Position numbers and translations under genes: made by a program
Part shown: one piece after another, positions 26,166 through 35,796 of the stretch
Numbering within the stretch: the first letter of the stretch is position 1
How the letters are laid out: the number at the start of each line of letters is the position of its first letter
The notes under the pieces: model-generated
What the model saw: the letters and a program-made list of their open reading frames with translations, nothing else
Databases searched by the model: none
Told to the model about the DNA's origin: nothing
NCBI RefSeq assembly: GCF_026212465.1
Contig: NC_080058.1
Coordinates: 10,371,363-10,435,362, forward strand
Direction: 5' to 3'
Length of the DNA stretch: 64,000 nt
From: Amaranthus tricolor
Lineage: Eukaryota > Streptophyta > Magnoliopsida > Caryophyllales > Amaranthaceae

Positions 26166-26599
26166 TTTTATTTTTCCTTTAAATATTATTTTTATTATTT
26201 TTGTTGGTGAAATTGTTGTTGTTATTGTTATTGTTAGTAAATTTTTCTTTTATGTTGTTTTTAAATATTGTTTTTGTTATTAGTGTTATGATTATTATTA
26301 TTGTTTTTGTTATTATTGTTATGATTATTATATTGTTATTTTTATTATTATTGTTATTATTATTATGATTATTGTTAATTTAGAAAATTAATTACAATAA
26401 TAATAATTAATATTTTGTTAAATTATATTTGTTGATAATGATTAGTTAAATATTATTGTTGTTAAATTATATTTGTTGATAATGAGTTGTTTAATATGTT
26501 AATTAATTATTGTCTTTTTTTCATGTGGTTAATTTAACGTAACGTTTGATTATTTTTATTTATTATTAATAATTAATTAAATTATGAAAATTGTAACAA

Positions 26600-27130
26600 A
26601 TGGTTGGTAGTCAAGGGAAAGAAAAGGGTTTTTTCAGACAATTGTTGAGCGGGAATAGTTCTAGGCCTACCCTACTCAGAGGGACCTTCATGAGAGGGGG
26701 CAACGGGTTCTACTAGGAGCGCTAGGCAGGAAGAGGTTGCCAGACACAGTGAGGCCTAACGGTCGAGCACGCTGCACCATGTGCGCACTCGGTTTGATGA
26801 CTAGGCTAGCGTTCAAAGTAGTTGGGGGGTTTCTAGTGATGATGATGATGACCCAGTGGATTGGACTGTTGTCCGCGGGGTAGACGGTAAATTCACACGT
26901 GCCGCCCGTAGTTCTGCAGGCGCATCTGAGCATGCCGGACGTAGTCACGTTGATGATGAGCCGCCACAGGGGAGCAGGCGCGCACATCACCCCAGCCCGG
27001 GGGGGCCCACATATACGCGCCTGATACCCAGCTATGGCGGGCATATAACTAAAGTTATTTTTGACGGCTCTGAGCGTACGCCTCCGGTTCTGGAGTGCCG
27101 TAGTAGAAAGAAGCCTTTGAAGGCGATCAT
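26600..27130 (+). pseudogene. Plant mobile domain (PMD / MAIN-like) N-terminal fragment
   Basis: An ATG at 26600 opens a short frame (MVGSQGKEKGFFRQLL), broken by TAG at about 26714. The frame beginning at 26856 reads VRGVDGKFTRAARSSAGASE, then PGGPTYTRLIPSYGGHITK and a stretch ending KKPLKAIMDS, which resembles the start of the aminotransferase-like plant mobile domain found in MAIN/MAIL proteins and in many plant transposons. From about 27115 the plus-strand frame is simply the antisense of the MULE transposase, so homology ends there and the domain is truncated to about its first 50 residues. GC content is markedly higher here than in the flanks. Function: PMD proteins act in chromatin silencing when host-encoded; this remnant cannot. 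Confidence 0.65.
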
Positions 27131-28592
27131 GGATTCCTGTAGCTCTTGCCGGATCCTGGCTTGCTGGTTTTTTATCTATGCGTGTGCCCTTTTAAACAGG
27201 GTATCAAATGTGCTATTACCGCCACCAAGATAATACTTGAAAGACGAGTTTTGGCTTTCAACTCTGCTGGTAGTCTGGTTGCCCATGTGTAAACAGTCAT
27301 TCGTCTATGCACACACAAATTTCTCTTTAAGTGGAATCCATATTCCAGGCAAGTATCGAACGACCTTTCTGTTCCTAACCGACCAGGTAGTCACAATCGA
27401 TTACCATCTCTCTTCAAATTCGTCGAGTGTAGAACTTTCAACCAAGGGGTTCCCTCTACTTTTCCTGAATACCTGCCCTTGTTGATTGCTTTTCCCGCCA
27501 CACAACTTGTCCATCATGTTCTCAACGTCGTTGGCAATATGCCATATGCATAACAAATGTCGCACATCTACATTAAACACAACATTGAACGTAATTAAGA
27601 CATATTCATTAAAGAGAACGATAATAATTAATCAACAAAACCTTTTTACCTGGGAAGACGTCACGAATACCTGAAGATAAACCCTCATCTCGATCAGTGA
27701 CAATGACGCTAGGAGTCTGAGCTGTGCCAAAAATATCTCTCAATCCTTGTAACACCCATGAATATGACACAACCGCTTCATCTCGCATCAAACATAACGC
27801 AACCAAGAAGTTGTGATTGGTTGACGTCATTCCGATTGCTTCACACAGTGGCCACTTTTGTTTGTTTGTTTTGTACGTTGTATCTATCAACACAACATAC
27901 AGCCACGTACGTATCATTTGCATTGAGGTAGGATTTGTAACTAATAATCTGCTTAAATCCCCTTCACTGTCCAAGTCTGTCCAAACCATGTAATTATGCT
28001 CTGTGGCCATATAAAGACAGCGTTGAAGTGGAGTCCTACCCCCCATCTCTTCTCTTCTAATTGACTGTCTAACATTGTATATTTGATTCATACTAGTAAA
28101 AAAAAACTAGAAAAATTTTCTCTAATTGAAGTCATGATAAAGGCAGGTTGCGTGCTGATTGCACTAAGTTGTCGTTTGTGCTGCCGAATATCCTATTTAC
28201 CCTTACATGACCATTTCTGTACACTAAAATCAGTGGTCATGTCTACCTTTTTCCCCAGGACACACCCTCGCCGTCCAAGGTCTTTCTCCTGGTTTATGAC
28301 TACTTGTTACAATCATAAATTTACACCGACATGTTCTACTTTTAGAATCAGGTCGGGTTGTATTATCTAGGTTATGCAAATCACCCCTAATATTGCCATA
28401 GCGGTGACATCTTAAATACAAACTAACTCTAGAACGTCCTTCTTTTTGTTTATAAGAAGCACGTGTAAATTGAAAACCAATTATTATTGCTATCTCATCG
28501 GCCCAACTATGTAATTCATCTACGGAATTAAATTTCCTATCCGTAACAAATCTACCAGAGTAATCTACATTGTCTCATAAGTTTTCAAAGTC
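27110..28592 (-). pseudogene. MULE transposase with FAR1-like zinc-finger region, broken
   Basis: Read on the minus strand. The N-terminal part (28592-28225) has the FAR1/MuDR-like DNA-binding layout: GRFVTDRKFNSVDELHSWAD, YLRCHRYGN, RTCRCKFMIV, GRHDH. The MULE catalytic domain (28091-27650) shows YVVLIDTTYKTNKQKWPLCE and a SVIVTDRDEGL motif. An 82-bp GT-AG intron (27568-27649) joins in frame to VRHLLCIWHIANDVENM, and the C-terminal part reads DEFEERW...SIVTTWSVRN...WIPLKEKF...TTSRVESQNSSFKY to about 27110. Lesions: a stop near 28577, a frameshift near 28225, a stop near 28178, stops after DEFEERW, in the KEKFVCA region, and after FKRAHA. It ends tail-to-tail with the plant-mobile-domain fragment. 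An upstream intron acceptor lies at 28593. Confidence 0.85.
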
Positions 28593-28848
28593 CTGCAAAT
28601 TTAAAATATGAAATAAACCATACATTAGGTTATTAAAAAGTTATACATACAAACATTAATAATAAAAATATTCAATAATAAATAAAAATTATAATTTACT
28701 TTAATAGTTAATATTAAAATAATAATAATATAAATCAATATTAAATAAAAAAAATAATTTACTTCAATAATTAATATTAAAATCATAACAATACAAAACA
28801 AAATAAAATAATTGTAATAATAATAAAACAAATTAATATTAAATAATA

Positions 28849-28898
28849 AGAAAATAATAATAATAATAATAATAATAATATATAATTATAAATTATTT

Positions 28899-28948
<50 letters not shown>

Positions 28949-28949
28949 C

Positions 28950-29046
<97 letters not shown>

Positions 29047-29115
29047 TAATATAATAATAATAATAATAACAACAACAACAACAACAACAACAATAATAAT
29101 AATAATAATAATAAT
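28849..29115. repeat. (TAA)n microsatellite, mirror of the left (TTA)n
   Basis: Long TAA/AAT array with a short (CAA)n segment near 29068-29092. It is the inverted counterpart of 26108-26380. Open frames of poly-Tyr or poly-Leu here are artefacts. Confidence 0.95.
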
Positions 29116-29204
29116 AAGAAAATAATAATAATATAAATAATTTACTACAACGTATATTAAATAATAATAATATAAATTACTAAATAATAAATAAATAAAT
29201 AAAA

Positions 29205-29252
29205 TGAGGAGTCGCACGTTTGGTCCATTCGCACGTTTTGTGCAACTCCTCC
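29205..29252. repeat. Imperfect hairpin, right end of MULE-like element
   Basis: GGAGTCGCAC pairs with GTGCAACTCC (one mismatch) around a loop of about 25 bases that holds another GCACG word. Confidence 0.7.
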
Positions 29253-29619
29253 TTTTTTTTTATAAAAACACCCATTCAGATCGATTTAAGTACGTACCCG
29301 ATTCGATTCATAGTCGCTTTCCTTAGCCATAGTAAATCGATTCCAGCAATTAGCTTGTTTAAAATCAAAGAACGTTTTTAGAGAGATTTTATAGAGATAA
29401 AACCGTGTTTGAATTCGTATATCATGCAAGGGTGCTACAGAAAATTCAATATATATAGCGTCACGATAAAAATGTTCGGGATTACGTTTAAACTTTAAAT
29501 TTAATTTTTTTAAAGTGATAATAGAGTTTTTAAGTGAGATTTACATTTGTTAAGCAAATTTTAAGTCCAGGGGCAAACTAATTTCTTTATTTATTATTAT
29601 GTTAGAGAGATAGAGGCAT
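29253..29619. other. Intergenic stretch, nothing recognised
   Basis: No conserved frame; precedes an LTR. Confidence 0.5.
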
Positions 29620-30853
29620 TGATAAGTGCAATTATTTTCACTTATTGTGGTTGTTTTTATGCTCTTTTTCGGATGTTTAGTGGTGATTTAGGGTCATTTT
29701 TAGCTTATTTGCTCCAATTGGTATTCCGTGCCCAATTCGTGAGTATGCGAGTTAATCATGACAATTTTGAGTTATTTTTGTGAATTGTATGGCTAATCAT
29801 GTATGTATGACATCAAGAAAAGAATCAAGCCATGGAAAATACCATGCCAATGCAAGTGCATAAAGTCAAGCAAGAGTGCCAAAGATCAAGTTTGGGAAGT
29901 GAAATCATTTCTAGTGATATAAAAGTCGAGTCGGCTAAGGAGAACTCATGGAACTCGACGACAGACGAAGAAAAGAAGAATCTCTCCAGAAGAGAAAGTC
30001 AATTCGGTTGAAGGGGGAAGGTCATGGCCGCTGACTCGGCAATAGGTTTTAAAAATATGTGGGTTTTTCCAGAGGCAAAAGCGGAGTTGGGGCCTGGTGC
30101 CTCTTTGTGGCAGCTGACTCGACGGCAGGTCTAAGTGGTGCACGTGATCCTTTCTTGAGGGGGTTTTCATTAAATTTTAGGTTAATAATTTAGGATTAGT
30201 ATAAATAGCTCTAAAAAACCCTGATTTAGGGATCCTACTCTTGACTCTCTTTGCTCCTTTTTCATTCATCTTTGCTCTTTTGTTCAATTTTTATTAAGCT
30301 TTCCATTAATCTTCCTTTGAGAATTGTAAGTATCCTTTAGTATTTAAATTTTTTTTGCATTTAATTTTCTTGTATTAGGTTTATTCTTCCATTAGTAACT
30401 TTAATTAATTTTATTAATCATCCTTTAATAAGAATTAATATTGTTCTTCATTATTTGCCTTTTGATTCATTGTAGTGTTTCTCATTGTTTAACTATTGCT
30501 TCTCTTGCAAGTCTCAATATTATCACATTTATTCATGTTTAGTATCATCTTAAGGTATTTGTATTTGTTTACATCATGAATAGTGAGTAGATCAATTTTC
30601 TAGGGTTAAGATTTGAACCTACAATTCAAATATGATTTGATTATTGAAAGTGTCTATGAAATCAGGATTAAAGTGATCAAATTGTGCTAATAACCCTAAA
30701 TTAAATATGCTTTGTTGGACTAATCGATAGAACTAGCGTGTGTGAATATGATGAACTTTGGTTTAGGGTAAATTTTAGTTAAATTCTTTTTAATTCGTTC
30801 AATAAAACTAGCGTGTGAGAATTTAATTAATAGGGTCTAAATCTAATAGTTAA
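29620..30853 (+). mobile_element. Old gypsy-type LTR, 5' portion (split by the 11 kb element)
   Basis: Starts TGATAAGTGCAATTATTTTCAC, as does the solo LTR at 42537. The 3' half (from about 30200) parallels 43095-43795 closely: a TATAAATA-like box, TTAATCTTCCTT, TTGTTCTTCATT, CTAGTATCATCTTA-like words, TTCGTTCAATAAAACTAGCG. It stops at GTTAA (30849-30853), the target duplication of the inserted gypsy element, and resumes at 41840. Confidence 0.85.
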
Positions 30854-33512
30854 TGTAACACCCCGTCATTTATCGGGTTTAAAAATAAAATATAATATAA
30901 TAAAATAAAATATAACAAAATAAAATAAATAAGTGATATTAAATTATATTATTTTACGTAGTTAATTATAAGTAACAAAGTGGGGTATTTTTAACGGTAA
31001 CGAGTTTAATCGCATGACGTTTTGTTTCAATTGTAATAATAACACAATAATTACTCAATTAATTAAATGATTAATTAAAAAAAAAAATAATAAGGGGGAA
31101 TTCGGAAGGGGTGGCCGGTTATTGTGAGGAGGAATGGGAGGAGTTTGTAACTCCTCTCATAAGTGAGTATTATGGCACATTAAGCTCACCTCTTAAGTGC
31201 CTATTAATTCTTAAGCATCATTTGAATTTCCTCACATTTCCTAAGCTTTCAAAGTGAACAAAATTCAGAAAATTTTCCTCTTTTCTTGTTCTTGTTTCGG
31301 TATTCAAGAAGAAAAAAAAAAAAAACTTTGTTCAATCCAATCTTCAAATCAAAGGGTAAGTAAGTTGAGTTGTTATTTATAAATTTTATTTATAAGAAAT
31401 TCTAGTATGAGATTATATAATATTTCTTTCAATATGATGACATCCTATGACTTATTAGGAGGATTGAGTATTTTATATAAGTTTTCTTTAATAATCCTTT
31501 GATAAAATTGATTTGTTAAAAGGGTTAAATCATATTTCTGTTATGCAAATTTTCCTTGATTTACATTCTTTAACAAAGTTTAAATTTGTTATAAGAATAA
31601 AGTCTATTCAAATGTTAAATTGAATTTATTTTACGATTTATATTTCTCTAACGAGATTTTAGTTTGTTAGATGAAATTTTAAGTGTGTGGATTAAGTGAT
31701 GTAATTATCCATGAGTTTATAAATCCTTTAACAAAATTTGATTTGTTTAAAGGATTGTCCTTATATATATATATGTTCGATTTTAAAAAAAAAAAATGTT
31801 GGTTTATGATTCTCTACAAAATTTAAATTTGATAAGAGGATCAAATATTTAATTTACTTATCATGGTTATGAAATTTTAAATGTTTTTGAAGATCTTGAT
31901 GATGAGTATGTCTTAAGTTGTTAGCCTTATGTTTTTGATGATGGCTTAGATTGTTGATGGGACTGTGTATTGCCAAATGTGTGGAAATATCAAGTGGTTG
32001 TGTGATAGGAAATTGGTCTTGTTTGTTTTATTTTAGTAGAATGAAAATTCGGTTTCGGTTGGTATGTAGGTTATGAGATTTAAAAAAAAAAAAAAAAGAA
32101 AGGATTTAATAATTCGAATAATAAAATAATAAAAAAATAATAATTAAAGTAAAAGGGGATTCCGGACAGCAGCTGCTGCCTCGGTAGTGGCGCCCCGATC
32201 CGGGTATCGGGTGTGTTCCGTTGTGGTTTTATTTAACCGATGTGTTTTTAAACCTCGTTAAAACGCTTAAAATAATTAAAAATAGTAATCGGATGCTAGA
32301 AATTATGAAATTTGGTACCCAAGATAATTGATGCGTTCCGGACGCAGCGGTGAAGTCGGATTTTTAATTTGAATTTTCTAAACTGTCCGATTTGGCCATA
32401 AAAGTTTCTGGTCAGAATGGGAATTTTGGAGCGAACATGAATTGGATGAAAACATTTGAAATTATCAAGTCTTTGTGATATTTTAGTAGTATGGAGTGGA
32501 TTGTTTGTGAAAACCCGTTATTAAACGTGGTCGTTTTGTGTGTTTGTTAATTAGGACCTCGATTCATAAGAGGGTGAAATTCTTGTCGTGCTTGAACGTT
32601 GTTTGGAATTGCTGTGCTTAAAGGTACACGCTTAGACCATACTGTTTATATGGTTGTGCAAGTAATGTTGTTTTATTCCTAATCAAGGCATTGTAATCAC
32701 ATAAGGTTTAGACACCTCAAATAAAATGAAATGATTATGTGGAAATTGAGAATTTATGGAGATGTTACCCAGAAGGGTTAACAAATAAATTGGAAAACTA
32801 TCAACTATTTTTCCCATGGCATTCAGGGATCTTTATGGTCACCATGGGGGTATGCATACTTAGCCTTTGGCGACCCGAACAGGACGGGCAACGTCTTAGG
32901 TAGGTGGTTGCCTTGGGATTAGCTCTCCTAAGTGTATTCCACCAAAACAAATTGGAAATATGACTTGCACGACCCGCACATGTCGGGCAACGTTGCAAGG
33001 TTGGAAATAATGAACAAAGATTACATAATAGAGCCTTTGCATGCTAGGGTAAACACAATGCTTGTATTCAACCTGTTTAATATATGTATGAAGTCTCTGA
33101 CGTGTATTGGTTGTTCTTTGGAACCTGCTACGTGTTATCATACGACGTGCAGCAGGTTAATCGCAGGAGGGGGCTGGAGTGAGGATTCAGCTTAGAACCC
33201 GTAACTATCAAGTCTAGACTTACTTTGTAATGAGTCTAAATAATTCAGTTTATGTAACCAAAGTTTGTGATGTTTTCTTTTATCTCGTACAATTTTAGTT
33301 AGTCTAGAGGCCGATGGGCTCTCGAGTTGTATGTAAAGACTTCCGCTGTTTGTTTGGTTTTGTTTTGTTTAGCGCTATTTTCTTTGTTGACCATATTCCT
33401 TTACCGTTGGAACGTTGACGATCCGAGTAAGGATGAGTTTTCTTGCGTCCGTTTGTGAGCCGGATTCATGTTCTCACATGATATTCCAGGTCACTTAAAC
33501 CGGGCCGTTACA
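30854..33512 (+). repeat. 5' LTR of the Ty3-gypsy element
   Basis: 2659 bp, TG...CA. A-runs at 31077-31087 (11), 31312-31325 (14) and 32082-32097 (16) compare with 9, 15 and 15 in the 3' LTR. Small open frames at 32801-33195 are duplicated exactly in the 3' LTR and are not genes. A GC-rich CAGCAGCTGCTGCC palindrome lies at about 32167. Confidence 0.96.
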
Positions 33513-33514
33513 AT

Positions 33515-33527
33515 TGGTATCAGAGCC
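33515..33527 (+). other. Primer-binding site, tRNA-iMet
   Basis: TGGTATCAGAGCC begins two bases after the 5' LTR end (CA at 33511-33512). It is complementary to the 3' end of plant initiator Met-tRNA, the usual primer of this group. Confidence 0.95.
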
Positions 33528-33667
33528 AACGTTCCTTAGATGATAAAGGAATAAACGACCTAATAGAGAGTTGGGGAAATAGTCCTTAGGAAGTAATTTT
33601 GTTGTATTGTGTTTGTGTTGTTGTGATAGTAATGTTTTATTTGTACATCCGTGTAGAATTAGGATAT

Positions 33668-34345
33668 ATGGATAAGGGAAAAACACCCATGCACTCACAC
33701 ACCCCTAGGAAGACTAGCGAAGTATCGATATTTGACCCAGAGACTGCCTGGAGAGAAATCTCCAATGCTGATATATGGAGAATAAGGAATGGTGAAAGTA
33801 TCCGAGATTATAGGGAGAGGATGCGAATGGTTAAGGCAAAGGCTGATAGGGTATGGTATGATTTAGATTTAGACTTAAATGAATTACATCGTTTGTCTGA
33901 ATCTAGGAAAAATGTAGAACCCGGGAAGGAGGGCGAGACCTACATATCAGACGACGCTGATATGGTCATGGAACAGTTGAAGGAGCGGGACCTACCCGAC
34001 CCTCCACTAGTGGAAACCGAGGTTCAGTCGGAGAGTGATGTCAAAACGTGGGAGCCTAAGCGGGAACCACCTACTTACGTTGAGATTTCCAGTAATGATG
34101 AGGGCGACAATTGGGGGTCGCACTATGACCTATATGGCTATGGGACTGGGCTTGATAGGGTTTGCTCAGATGAAGAGGATCCCAAAGAAGACGAGGAGGA
34201 GGTACCAATAAACCACCCTAGAGATAGTGACAGTGAATCAGGAGAAGCACACTCGAACTCCAGCTCTAATTCTGGGGAAGATGCAGATGATGAGGATTTT
34301 GACTTAGCTAGCTATGAAGAGAGTGCTGACACTTGGGATGCTTAG
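33668..34345 (+). CDS. Acidic ORF of unknown function upstream of gag
   Basis: An intact frame of 225 codons starting at ATG 33668 (MDKGKTPMHSHTPRKTSEVS) and ending 12 bases before the gag ATG. No domain recognised. The N-terminal 70 residues are mixed and helical in look (TAWREISNADIWRIRNGES, DYRERMRMVKAKADRVWYDL); the rest is strongly acidic and Ser-rich, with runs of Glu/Asp (EEDPKEDEEEVP) and SNSSSNSGEDADDEDFDL at the end. It lies between PBS and gag in the same orientation and is the only long open frame of the element without a stop or shift. It could be a separate accessory protein or the detached N-terminal part of Gag; a frame difference and a stop separate it from gag. No signal peptide or membrane segment. 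Confidence 0.6.
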   Translation: MDKGKTPMHSHTPRKTSEVSIFDPETAWREISNADIWRIRNGESIRDYRERMRMVKAKADRVWYDLDLDLNELHRLSESRKNVEPGKEGETYISDDADMVMEQLKERDLPDPPLVETEVQSESDVKTWEPKREPPTYVEISSNDEGDNWGSHYDLYGYGTGLDRVCSDEEDPKEDEEEVPINHPRDSDSESGEAHSNSSSNSGEDADDEDFDLASYEESADTWDA

Positions 34346-34357
34346 TGTTAAGATAAG

Positions 34358-35796
34358 ATGCCTCCTTTGTCAAGAAAGAGACTGTCTAGAAATGATGCTA
34401 ACCGTACGCTAAGAAATCTGGTGAAAGCATTATCAAGTGTAAGCGTACCACGAGAGAGGTCTATGTCAGGATTAGCATCTAAAATGAGCAAACGGATTAG
34501 TCAGAGCAAACCCTCGACCTTCGACGGTAAAGGGGAACCGTCGGAGCTTGAACTCTAGTTAAGAGAATTCGACAAACTTTTTGATGTAGTAGAATGCCCG
34601 GAATAATTGAAAGTCAATCAGGCTGCATTTTATTTAGTTGGAGAAGCCGACTACTGGTGGGCAAACAGTAGATCGGGGTTGTTGGAGCAGGCTGAGGGGG
34701 ATTTTGGTTGGGTTTTGTTTAAAAGGGCCATGCGGGAGAAATTCTATCCGCTGCACGTAAGGAAGGATAAGTCGAACGAGTTTGCGCGATTGGAAATGGG
34801 TAGTATGACATTAGACGAATATTATCACAAATTTATGGAATACCTCAAGTATTGCCCTGATGATGTACCCACTGAGGAGAAAAAGATGCAACGTTTTGAG
34901 TTAGGTTTATCTTTCGATATTCAAAAACATATTGAGAGTGACCGATATAACACACTGGAGCAGATGTATAAGCGAGCGTCACAAATAGGGAATATTTTGA
35001 GGAAAGAAAAAGAAAAAGAGAAGGGTAATGCCCCTGAGAAAAGGAAAGAAGTTTTTGGCCATGCAATGGAGAATGTGTCGGGCTTTCATCAGAAGAAAGC
35101 AAGGAATTTTGGAAATTTTCAGGGAGGCGGATCTAATTCGAATTCAGGAATTAGGAACAACACGAAGTTAGTTAAGCCATTATTCGATCGAGATGGCAAT
35201 GAGAGGAGGTATTTCTGTAAGAGGTGCAAGAAAAATCATCCGGCAAAGGATTGTGAAGGAAATCTGATCGAATGTAATTTTTGCCACAAGAGGGGGCATA
35301 GAGAGTTTGAATGCTACAGAAAGAAAGGGAGCGGAAGTCAACAGCCGAGTGGCCAAAACCGACAGCAGAATTTAAACAACGCTGGTAGTCAAGCCAGTCA
35401 ACAGCACGGGAATGGAAATCGTGGCAATGATGGTCAAAGGTTCCCGCAACCTTTTTATGGCGGGCAAGGCAGGGTTGGTGGGAATCGAGTAGAAGGGTCA
35501 GAAATGCAGCGCGGGGGAAATCACGTGGGAGGAAGTAATGTACAGCCGGCGAGCGGAAGGGTATCTGCGGTTAGTGCAAGAGAAGCTGACCAGGCGACAG
35601 ATGTGGTTACAGGTACGTTCGCCATTTATTCTATAGCTGTGAATGTATTGTTTGATTCGGGAGCTACATGCTCATTTCTTGCAAAGAGTAAAGTGAACGA
35701 GTTGAATTTGGAGACCTTTGAAAAAGTTTCTTATACGGTGGCTGTACCATCGGGAAAATTGTACAGCTGTGAAAAAAACTGTATAGGGATGTACCC
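34358..35796 (+). pseudogene. gag and protease of the gypsy element, with two stops
   Basis: ATG at 34358 (MPPLSRKRLSRNDANRTLRN). The Gag core (Retrotrans_gag family) is clear: PSTFDGKGEPSELEL, AAFYLVGEADYWW, FKRAMREKFYP, MTLDEYYHKFMEYLKYCPDD. In-frame TAG 34556-34558 and TAA 34604-34606 interrupt it, each explicable by one transition. Basic, Gly/Gln-rich linker follows, with a zinc knuckle pair around 35213-35314; the second, CNFCHKRGHREFEC, is a canonical CX2CX4HX4C. The aspartic protease active site reads VLFDSGATCSF (about 35646-35678). The frame is lost at the A run 35772-35778, after which pol continues in another frame. Gag would coat the RNA in cytoplasmic particles; this copy cannot make it whole. 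Confidence 0.92.

Larger units (their letters stand above)
26026..29252 (-). mobile_element. MULE-like element with palindromic ends and a plant-mobile-domain fragment
   Basis: Bounded by GAGTCGCATGCGACTC at the left (26026-26041) and a GAGTCGCAC...GTGCAACTC fold at the right (29206-29250). From each end inward the order is the same: palindrome, an ATTTTATTTATT run, then a TTA/TAA triplet microsatellite. Inside are a minus-strand MULE transposase pseudogene and a plus-strand plant-mobile-domain fragment. MULEs carrying plant-mobile-domain sequence are known in plants. The 9-bp target duplication expected of MULEs was not found, so the outer limits are inferred. Confidence 0.65.

Noticed and set aside
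27237..27485. Plus-strand open frame of 82 codons
   Set aside because: Antisense shadow of the MULE transposase C-terminal part.
28902..29217. Open frames of poly-Tyr, poly-Leu and poly-Ile
   Set aside because: Translation of a TAA triplet microsatellite.
32801..33195. Open frames of 65, 81 and 87 codons, repeated exactly at 41128-41522
   Set aside because: They lie inside the two LTRs; their identity reflects LTR identity, not coding selection.
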